Assembly (NCBI GenBank): GCA_904393115.1
Contig: CAJFMX010000014.1
Span: forward strand, 1 to 64,000
Length of the DNA stretch: 64,000 nt
Direction: 5' to 3'
Source of the DNA: an uncultured Clostridia bacterium
GTDB taxonomy: Bacteria; Bacillota; Clostridia; Christensenellales; UBA1750
Below are positions 54,992-61,878 of the stretch, piece by piece (positions within the stretch are counted from its first letter, which is position 1; every line of letters starts with the position of its first letter). The notes beneath the pieces are model-generated. The model was not told the origin of the DNA, made no database searches, and saw only the letters and a program-made list of their open reading frames with translations. The position numbers and the translations under genes are program-made.

Positions 54992-56203
54992 TTACTTGTC
55001 GTAGCGGCGGTAGCGCTCGATGATCTCAAAGCTCATGCGCCCGTTGTGGTAGGGGCAGATGCCGTCGTTGCACTTGTAGGGGTTGCGGGGCTTCTCCGCC
55101 GCAAAGTCGAGGATGGAGAACCAGCCGCCCTTCTCGTGGTCGACAAAGCGCTTGTTGATGAAGTCGAAGCAGTGGAGGGAGGCGTCCAGGAACTTCTCCT
55201 CGCCCGTCATCTCCCAGGCGTTGAGGAAGCCGACGACCGCCTCGTTCTGCTCCCACCAGCTGATGGCCGGGGTGATGTGGCCGGTGCGCGGGTCGTACTC
55301 GGTGAGCATGGCGCCGTCCTCGCGCTGCCCCTGCTCCAGGCAGGCGCGGGCGATGTTCACGCAGGTGTCGCGCGCGGCGCGGTGCGCCTCGGGCTCGCCC
55401 AGGACCTCCGCCGTCTCCATCATCAGCCAGCTTCCCTCGATGTCGTGGCCGAAGGAGATCTCCGGCGTCGTGGGCTTCCAGGCGCGGTCCTGGAAGTAGA
55501 AGTAGTGGTGGATGTCGTGGTCCACGATCTTGTTCAGCATCACGTAGAGCTGCTGGCGCAGGGAATTTCTCGTCTTTGCGGAGTCGTCCACGCGGCACAG
55601 CGCGGTGTAGGCCTCCAGCAGGTGCAGGTGCGTGTTCATGGTCTTGACGTCAAAGGGGCTGCGGTTCATGCCCTTGCCCCAGGGATTGACCGTCCAGTCC
55701 GCGCGGCAGCTCTCGTAAAAGCCCTTGTACTCCGGGTCGTAGACGTACTTCTCCAGGCAGTCGCGCGTCTCGACCGCAAGGCGCAGCGCCTCCTGGTCGC
55801 CCGTGGCGCGGCAGTATTCCGACAGGCCGTAGATGGCGAACGCGTTGCCGTAGATGTACTTGTTGTCGTCCAGGACGGCGCCCTTTTCGTCCACGCGGGA
55901 GTACCAGCCGCCGTGCTCGCGGTCGTAGAAGTGCGCCAGGAAGTAGTCGTAGGCGCGCTTGGCGTACCGCAAATAGTTCTCGTCCCCGAGGATGCGGTAG
56001 GCCGAGGCAAACGTCCAGATCAGGCGCGCGTTGAGCGTGATGAACTTGCTGTGCCCGGCCTCGGGCACGTTGTCGTTTGTCACCGCGCCGTAGAAGCCGC
56101 CGTTCTCCTCGTCCACGCTGTACTGCATCCACCAGGGGAGAAGGTTCCCCGTCAGGTCGTCCACGGCCATTTGATAGAGCTTCTTGAATTTCTCCTGCTG
56201 CAT
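54992..56203 (-). CDS. AGE-family sugar 2-epimerase (cellobiose 2-epimerase-like)
   Basis: A 403-residue (alpha/alpha)6-barrel enzyme of the N-acylglucosamine/cellobiose 2-epimerase family. The catalytic histidine regions KTMNTHLHLLEAYTAL, GHDIEGSWLMM and CPYHNGRM align with cellobiose 2-epimerases, as does WWEQNEAVVGFLNA. It should invert C2 of a glucosyl or mannosyl residue, in the cytosol because no signal peptide exists. ATG at 56203 with AGGAGGG. It is divergent from the regulator of the transporter/glycyl-radical locus and may process the same imported sugar. Confidence 0.88.
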   Translation of the reverse strand: MQQEKFKKLYQMAVDDLTGNLLPWWMQYSVDEENGGFYGAVTNDNVPEAGHSKFITLNARLIWTFASAYRILGDENYLRYAKRAYDYFLAHFYDREHGGWYSRVDEKGAVLDDNKYIYGNAFAIYGLSEYCRATGDQEALRLAVETRDCLEKYVYDPEYKGFYESCRADWTVNPWGKGMNRSPFDVKTMNTHLHLLEAYTALCRVDDSAKTRNSLRQQLYVMLNKIVDHDIHHYFYFQDRAWKPTTPEISFGHDIEGSWLMMETAEVLGEPEAHRAARDTCVNIARACLEQGQREDGAMLTEYDPRTGHITPAISWWEQNEAVVGFLNAWEMTGEEKFLDASLHCFDFINKRFVDHEKGGWFSILDFAAEKPRNPYKCNDGICPYHNGRMSFEIIERYRRYDK

Positions 56204-56265
56204 CGCATACCCTCCTAGCGCCATCCTTCACATTGCCCTTTTTTTGACGCGCTGTTTTTTCTTCC

Positions 56266-56293
56266 AGTATATCGAAACGCAGGGGCTTTACAA
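56266..56293 (-). promoter_or_regulatory. Promoter of the epimerase gene
   Basis: On the minus strand TTGTAA (56288-56293), a 16-bp spacer and TATACT (56266-56271). Confidence 0.6.
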
Positions 56294-56382
56294 GCGCATG
56301 CAACTTTCTGGACCTGTACAATCCTTTTCCCCCGGACCGCCCCCGCGCATACAAAACATACCGGTTCCCCTCGCCGCATGGA

Positions 56383-56411
56383 TGGCAAAAAATGCCTCCC
56401 CGCGCTATAAT
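56383..56411 (+). promoter_or_regulatory. Promoter of the GntR/LacI-type regulator
   Basis: A perfect TATAAT (56406-56411) with a poor -35 (TGGCAA, 56383-56388) at 17 bp, suggesting that activation may be required. Confidence 0.5.
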
Positions 56412-56470
56412 GGCCGTAACAGAAAAAGACAAACTGGGGTATATCCGATCGAAGCGGGAGGAATGGCCAA

Positions 56471-57556
56471 ATGATTAAGCAGATCTACGAACAAGTCTAC
56501 GACTATATCGAGTCCGACGTGCACCAGCGCGCGCCGGGCGAATCCCTGCCTTCCGAGATGCAGTATTCCATGCAGCTGGCCGTCAGCCGCCTGACCGTGC
56601 GCAAGGCCGTGGACGAACTGGTCCGCCAGGGCCTGGTGACGCGCATCGCAGGCAAGGGGCTGATGGTGAGCCTGACCCCTGGCCAGCGGTTCCGCGGCCG
56701 GCTGCTCATCTCCTGCATCTGCATGCCGGGCGACAGCGACCTGTTCCGCTGCGTGCTGGGCTGCATGGATGCGGCGAGCCGTTACCACTACGACTACAAG
56801 CTGCTGAACTTCCCCACCGCGGCGGAGCAGTACCGCGCGGTGCTCGCCGAGGACCTGACCGCCTACGACGGCGCGGTCATCACCTGCTTCGACTCCGAGG
56901 CCGAGCAGTGCACGCTGAACCTGATCCAGCGCGCGAACCTTCCCGTGTGCATCCTGGGCAACGAGCACGAGGGCGTTCCCTCCATCATGAGCGACGACTA
57001 CAACGGCGGGTACCTCATCGGCGACGACCTGGCCAAGCACGGCCACCGGGACATCCTCTTCCTGTCCACGGACCGCCCCGTCGCCGACGTGTCCCGCCGC
57101 CTCAAGGGGTTCTTTCAGGCCCTGCGGGACAACGGCATCGAGCCCAGGGAGGAGCTCGTCCTCAGCGTGCCCGACCCGGGCGTGCCCCTCTTCATCGGGA
57201 CGGGCGCGCTGCGCGACCTGCCCTTTTCCGCCGAGAAATACCTGGAGCGCAAAATCCACTACACGGCGGTCACCGGGCACTCCACGCTGCCCATCGTCAG
57301 CTTCTGCCGCCAGCTCTGCCTGCGCGGCGTGCGCATTCCGGAGGATATTTCCGTCGTCGGCTATGGGGACCAGCCCTACCTTCCCTGGATGAACCTCCCC
57401 CTGACGGGCATCCTCGAGCCCAAATACGAGATGGGCGTCGAGGCCGTCACGCAGATGCACCTCTTCCTCTCCGGCATCCAGGCCTCGATCCAGAGCCGGA
57501 TCGTTCCCGTGCGCTACGTACACCATCGCTCCATCTCCGTCATCGATAAATGTTAA
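56471..57556 (+). CDS. GntR-type regulator with a LacI-like sugar-binding domain
   Basis: This 361-residue protein has a GntR winged helix (about 1-72: PGESLPSEMQYSMQLAVSRLTVRKAVDEL). A periplasmic-binding-protein-like domain follows (about 80-355) with SDDYNGGYLIGDDLAKHGHRDILFL and VVGYGDQPYLPW, the AraR-like fusion. It should bind a sugar and release or bind its operator. Located directly upstream of the sugar transporter and glycyl-radical genes and divergent from the epimerase, it is the obvious local regulator. Confidence 0.9.
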   Translation: MIKQIYEQVYDYIESDVHQRAPGESLPSEMQYSMQLAVSRLTVRKAVDELVRQGLVTRIAGKGLMVSLTPGQRFRGRLLISCICMPGDSDLFRCVLGCMDAASRYHYDYKLLNFPTAAEQYRAVLAEDLTAYDGAVITCFDSEAEQCTLNLIQRANLPVCILGNEHEGVPSIMSDDYNGGYLIGDDLAKHGHRDILFLSTDRPVADVSRRLKGFFQALRDNGIEPREELVLSVPDPGVPLFIGTGALRDLPFSAEKYLERKIHYTAVTGHSTLPIVSFCRQLCLRGVRIPEDISVVGYGDQPYLPWMNLPLTGILEPKYEMGVEAVTQMHLFLSGIQASIQSRIVPVRYVHHRSISVIDKC

Positions 57557-57588
57557 CAAAACGAACTGAACATGTTCATTTCTTAACA
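57551..57588 (+). promoter_or_regulatory. Candidate operator for the transporter/glycyl-radical operon
   Basis: A perfect 12-bp palindrome TGAACATGTTCA (57567-57578) is nested within TGTTAA (57551-57556) and TTAACA (57583-57588). It lies in the AT-rich gap between the regulator and the binding-protein gene, which is where the regulator would act. The following bases up to the start codon at 57680 contain no convincing -35/-10 pair. Confidence 0.5.
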
Positions 57589-57679
57589 CATGGTGGAACG
57601 CCCTGCAAAATTTGTGCTACGCTCTGGGACAAGAAGCTGAAGCCGCTGATTTCAGCAAAAAACAAAGGAGGAGTATTTC

Positions 57680-59080
57680 ATGACAAAGAAGATCGTTTCT
57701 CTGCTGATGGTATTCGTCCTCGTCCTGGCTTTGACCGCGTGCACAACGAGCACCGAGGCGCCCGCGGACGAGCCTTCCGCCGCGGCGACCGCCGCGCCGG
57801 AGGCGCAGGAGCCCGCGGCCGAGGACCCCGCAGCGGAAACGCCCGCCGCCGAGAGCGGCTCGCCCGCCAAGCCCGTGCCGGAGGAGGGCGCCGTGCTCCA
57901 CTTCATGCACATCTACCCCGAGCACGCCAACGCGATTGAGAAGTCCCTGGAGATCATCCAGCGCGACAACCCCGGCATGGAGATCAATGTCAGCGTCGTT
58001 CCCTGGAACGAGGCGACCAAGAGCATCCAGACCGCGGCGGCGACGGATGAGATGTACGACATCTTCTTCCAGTGGTCGACCCAGGTTCCGGGCTACAACG
58101 ACATCGGCCTGTTGCTGGATCTGACGCCCTACATCGATGACGAGTGGCGCAGCTGGTACATCAACGACGCCGCCCTGGAGGAGTATTCCGACGACGGCAA
58201 GGTGCTGGGCATGCCCCTGCGCGGCACCGCGGTCTTTGTGATCTACAACGTGGATATGTTCGAGGAGAACGGCTGGGAGATCCCCACCACCCAGGAAGAG
58301 CTGGTCGCGCTGTGCGACACCATACTGGAAACGGGCCTCATCCCCATCTCCGCGCCCGGCACGCCCAACGGCTTCCAGGTGGAGTCCATCCGCGGCAGGG
58401 TGTTTGACAACATCGTCTACATGAACGGCCTGATCGAGGACCCGGAGCGCCTGACCGACCGCAAGACCGAGTGGAACGGCCTGTATGCCGAGTCCGCCGA
58501 GATCGTCAAGGGCTGGTACCAGAAGGGCTACTTCGGCGAGAACGCCTTCGGCCTGGGCCGCGAGGAGGGCCAGACCATCTTCGTCACCGAGGATTCGGCC
58601 ATGCTGCTGTGCAACAACAACGAGCTGGTCGCGCTGCGCGAGCTGAACGAGGCCGCCAACAACTTTGAGATCGGTTCCTTCTCCTGGCCCGCGCCTGCCG
58701 CCTCTGACCGCGCCATGTTCACCGCGGCCGGCTTCGGCGATGGCTGGGGCGCCTGGTCCGGCACGAAGTATCCGCAGGCCTGCGCCGCGTTCTTCCGCAG
58801 CCTGGCCGGCCAGGAGGCCATGACCATCTGGGCCAACGAGGAGTTGTGCATCGTCCCCTCCAACCAGGTCGAGTACGCGGACCCCGTCCAGGGCGCGTTC
58901 GCCGCGCAGTATGAGGACGGCGGCTACAAGGTCGTCGCCGACTACAACACCGGCAACAAGGGCGACCTGACCGGTCAGGCCTTTGTCGACTACTGCCTGA
59001 GCGACACCATGACCGCCGACGAACTTGAAACGCAGGTGGAAGAGATCACCGCGCGCACCATTGCCGACGCAGAAGAATAA
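57680..59080 (+). CDS. ABC transporter sugar-binding lipoprotein
   Basis: A 466-residue extracellular solute-binding protein of the carbohydrate family 1 type. The signal peptide ends in the lipobox LTAC (Cys about 21), followed by an Ala/Glu/Pro-rich linker of about 50 residues. The mature domain begins near 75 (VLHFMHIYPEHANAIEKSL) and shows IFFQWSTQVPGY and AAFFRSLAG. It captures a sugar or oligosaccharide outside the cell for the two permeases downstream. AAGGAGGAG ribosome binding site; a hairpin follows the gene. Confidence 0.92.
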   Translation: MTKKIVSLLMVFVLVLALTACTTSTEAPADEPSAAATAAPEAQEPAAEDPAAETPAAESGSPAKPVPEEGAVLHFMHIYPEHANAIEKSLEIIQRDNPGMEINVSVVPWNEATKSIQTAAATDEMYDIFFQWSTQVPGYNDIGLLLDLTPYIDDEWRSWYINDAALEEYSDDGKVLGMPLRGTAVFVIYNVDMFEENGWEIPTTQEELVALCDTILETGLIPISAPGTPNGFQVESIRGRVFDNIVYMNGLIEDPERLTDRKTEWNGLYAESAEIVKGWYQKGYFGENAFGLGREEGQTIFVTEDSAMLLCNNNELVALRELNEAANNFEIGSFSWPAPAASDRAMFTAAGFGDGWGAWSGTKYPQACAAFFRSLAGQEAMTIWANEELCIVPSNQVEYADPVQGAFAAQYEDGGYKVVADYNTGNKGDLTGQAFVDYCLSDTMTADELETQVEEITARTIADAEE

Positions 59081-59094
59081 CCTCTCTGAAAGAG

Positions 59095-59133
59095 AAACGG
59101 GCCGCGCGTATTCCATGCGTGCGGCCCGTTTTC
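59095..59133 (+). terminator. Attenuating terminator after the binding-protein gene
   Basis: AAACGGGCCGC (59095-59105) pairs with GCGGCCCGTTT (59121-59131), ending in TTTT. Its position after the binding-protein gene and before the permeases fits partial termination, giving excess binding protein. Confidence 0.75.
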
Positions 59134-59161
59134 CTCCAAATGCCGAAAGGAGCGTTTCGAT

Positions 59162-60064
59162 ATGCAGCGAAAGCCTCTGAAGCTGGAGACGCAGCGCAAG
59201 ATCCTGGGCTATTTCTTCCTTCTCCCCATCGTCGTGATGCTGACCGTCTTCATGTTCTACCCCATCGTAAAGTCCGTCGTCATGAGCTTTACCAACTGGT
59301 CGGGCATGACGGACGACTGGGAGTGGGTGGGTCTCAACAACTACATCCGCATCTTCACCAACATGCCGGAATACTGGCGCGCCATGAAGGTCAACGTCAT
59401 CTACGCGCTGATTGCGACCGCGGTGCAGCTGACCCTCGGGTTCCTGCTGGCGGTCCTGGTCATCAACATGCGCCCCCGCTGGCAGAGCTTCTACAAGATC
59501 GCGCTGTATCTGCCGGTCATCATCCCCGCCGCGGCGATCTCCGTCATGTGGCGCTACATCTACACCCCGGAATACGGCCTGATCAACCAGTTCCTGCGCG
59601 CAATCGGCCTGGAGGAGCTCTGCCGCGCATGGACGGCGGACCCGGATACGGCCCTGGGCGCGGTCATCGTGACCAACACCTGGCGCTACGCGGGCTTTAC
59701 CATGGTCCTGTACTACGTGGCCATGCTCGACATCCCCAAGGACGTCCTGGAATCCGCGCAGATCGACGGCGCGAACCGCTGGCACCTGATCCGCTACTTC
59801 TACCTGCCGCTGACCCGCGGCACGACGGAGATCAACCTGATCCTCACCATCACCGGCTGCCTCCGCGCGTTTGACATCTTCTACCTGCTGACCTCGGGCG
59901 GCCCGGGCACCAGCACAAAGGTCGTCAGCATGTGGATCATGGAAACCGCCTTCCAGAGCTATAAGTACGGCCGTGCGCTGGCCATGTCCATCGTGCTGTT
60001 TGTGATCGTCGTCTTCACCATGGTCATTTTCCGACTGATTTTGACCCCGAGAGAAAAGGAGTGA
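59162..60064 (+). CDS. ABC sugar transporter permease (MalF/UgpA type)
   Basis: A 300-residue membrane protein with six predicted helices. It carries the EAA loop that docks the ATPase (VLESAQIDGANRWHLIRYFYLPL, about 198-220). The N-terminus contains the YFFLLPIVVMLTVFMFYPI helix. It pairs with the next gene. No ATPase gene is present, so a shared MsmK-like ATPase from elsewhere must energise the transporter. Confidence 0.93.
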   Translation: MQRKPLKLETQRKILGYFFLLPIVVMLTVFMFYPIVKSVVMSFTNWSGMTDDWEWVGLNNYIRIFTNMPEYWRAMKVNVIYALIATAVQLTLGFLLAVLVINMRPRWQSFYKIALYLPVIIPAAAISVMWRYIYTPEYGLINQFLRAIGLEELCRAWTADPDTALGAVIVTNTWRYAGFTMVLYYVAMLDIPKDVLESAQIDGANRWHLIRYFYLPLTRGTTEINLILTITGCLRAFDIFYLLTSGGPGTSTKVVSMWIMETAFQSYKYGRALAMSIVLFVIVVFTMVIFRLILTPREKE

Positions 60065-60069
60065 GAAGC

Positions 60070-60939
60070 ATGTCGTCGAATCCTATACCTGTACCGCGCG
60101 CAAAGCCTCATGCCAAACGGCATTGGACGGTCGGCGCCGTCGTGGAGCAGATCCTGCTCCTCCTCATGGCGGTCTTCGTGCTCTATCCCCTGTTTTTCGT
60201 GTTGCTGACCTCCTTTAAGACCAACTCGGACGTCATCCTCAACCCCTTTGGCATCAGCACGTTTGAGCCGCAGAACTACATCACTGCCTGGTTCACGGGC
60301 AAGGTGGGCTCCTACCTGCTCAACTCCGTCATCACCACGCTGGTCACCCTGGTCATCCAGGTCGTCATCATCGTGCTCGCCGCCTACGCCTTTGGCAAGC
60401 TCAAGCCCTGGGGCTACAATGCGCTCCTTTCGCTGCTGCTGATGACCATGTTCGTCACCTCCGAGATGACCACGGTTCCCAACTACATCACCATCCGCGA
60501 CATGGGGCTGATGGGCACGCGCTGGTCCCTCATCATTCCGTACGTGGCCAGCGGCCTGATCACCGGTACCTACATCCTGACCAACTTCGTGCGCGAGCTT
60601 CCCAAGGAGCTGGACGAGGCCGCGCGCATCGACGGCGCGGGCATCTTCAAGATCCTCTGGAAGGTCGACCTGCCCATGATCACCCCGGCCCTGGCCACGC
60701 TCGTCATCTTCAACTTCAACGGCGTGTGGAGCGAGTTCTACTGGGCGCTGATCGTCATCAAGGACGAGGCGCTCAAGACCCTTCCGCTGGGCCTGATCAA
60801 TTTCCAATCCCAGTTTACATCCGACTACGGCGTGCTGACGGCGGGGCTTGTGATCCTGACCGTGCCGGTCGTCGCGGTGTACCTGTTCTTCTCGCGCTAC
60901 TTCATCGCGGGCATCAGCGCCGGTGCGGTCAAGGGGTAA
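60070..60939 (+). CDS. ABC sugar transporter permease (MalG/UgpE type)
   Basis: A 289-residue second permease with six helices and the EAA loop (ELDEAARIDGAGIFKILWKV, about 185-204). The ATG at 60070 is chosen because AAGGAG lies six bases upstream; a GTG nine bases earlier overlaps that ribosome binding site. 5 bp separate it from the first permease. The glycyl-radical activase follows after 36 bp. Confidence 0.93.
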   Translation: MSSNPIPVPRAKPHAKRHWTVGAVVEQILLLLMAVFVLYPLFFVLLTSFKTNSDVILNPFGISTFEPQNYITAWFTGKVGSYLLNSVITTLVTLVIQVVIIVLAAYAFGKLKPWGYNALLSLLLMTMFVTSEMTTVPNYITIRDMGLMGTRWSLIIPYVASGLITGTYILTNFVRELPKELDEAARIDGAGIFKILWKVDLPMITPALATLVIFNFNGVWSEFYWALIVIKDEALKTLPLGLINFQSQFTSDYGVLTAGLVILTVPVVAVYLFFSRYFIAGISAGAVKG

Positions 60940-60975
60940 CGCGGGGCATCTCATACAGAAAGCGAGAGGATACGC

Positions 60976-61866
60976 ATGGGGGTTTTGACGGCGATACAGC
61001 GATTTTCGCTGCACGACGGGCCGGGCATTCGGTCCACGGTCTTCTTTAAGGGCTGCAACATGCGCTGCGCCTGGTGCCACAACCCGGAAACGCTCTCTCC
61101 CGCGCCGGAGGTTCTCTACTACGAGAGCAAGTGCGTGGGCTGCGGGGCGTGCGCGGCGGTGTGTCCGTCCCACACGGTTGTCGGCGGCAAGATGGTCTAC
61201 GACCGCAGCAAGTGCGACGACGGGGGGCGCTGCGCGCAGGTCTGCTTCTCGGGCGCGCTGGAGGTCTGCGGGTTTGAGGCAGACGTGGACCGCGTGCTCT
61301 TTGAGGTCATGCAGGACGAGGCGTACTACGCGCGCTCCGGCGGCGGGGTCACGCTCTCGGGCGGCGAGGTCCTGCTCCAGCCGGCCTTCGCGCTGGACCT
61401 GCTGCGCGCGCTGCGCGCGCGCGGCGTGCACACGGCCATCGAGAGCAATCTCAACGTCCCCTTCTCCGTCCTGGAGCCGCTGCTCCCCGAACTGGACCTG
61501 GTGATGTGCGACCTGAAGACCTGGGACGACGGCCTGCACCGCAAGTACACGGGCGTCTCCAACGCGCGCATCAAGGAGAACATCGCGCGCCTGAAGGAGA
61601 CGGGCGTCCCGGTGATCGTGCGCACGCCCGTCATCCCCGGCGTAAACGACCGCCCGGAGGAGATCTCCGCCATCGCGGCCTTTGCCGCGCAGCTGCCGAA
61701 CCTCCTCTACTATGAATTGCTCAACTTCAACCCCTTGGGCTCGTCCAAGTACCTGGCCCTGGACGTGGAGAACGCCTTTGCCACGGCGCGGCCGCTGCCC
61801 GAGGAGAAGATCCAGTCCCTTGCGGACGCCGCGCGCGGCGTCTGCCCCTCGGTGCGCGTTGGATAA
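60976..61866 (+). CDS. Glycyl-radical-enzyme activating protein (radical SAM)
   Basis: A 296-residue radical SAM enzyme that abstracts a hydrogen from the partner enzyme's glycine. The radical SAM cluster ligands are Cys27, Cys31 and Cys34 (GCNMRCAWC). A ferredoxin insert follows: Cys53/56/59/63 is a complete 4Fe-4S site, while the second group has only Cys80, Cys86 and Cys90 with Gly83 in place of the second cysteine. TLSGGEVLLQ is the SAM-binding GGE motif. It is encoded immediately (12 bp) upstream of its presumed target. Confidence 0.93.
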   Translation: MGVLTAIQRFSLHDGPGIRSTVFFKGCNMRCAWCHNPETLSPAPEVLYYESKCVGCGACAAVCPSHTVVGGKMVYDRSKCDDGGRCAQVCFSGALEVCGFEADVDRVLFEVMQDEAYYARSGGGVTLSGGEVLLQPAFALDLLRALRARGVHTAIESNLNVPFSVLEPLLPELDLVMCDLKTWDDGLHRKYTGVSNARIKENIARLKETGVPVIVRTPVIPGVNDRPEEISAIAAFAAQLPNLLYYELLNFNPLGSSKYLALDVENAFATARPLPEEKIQSLADAARGVCPSVRVG

Positions 61867-61878
61867 GGAGGAACGACC

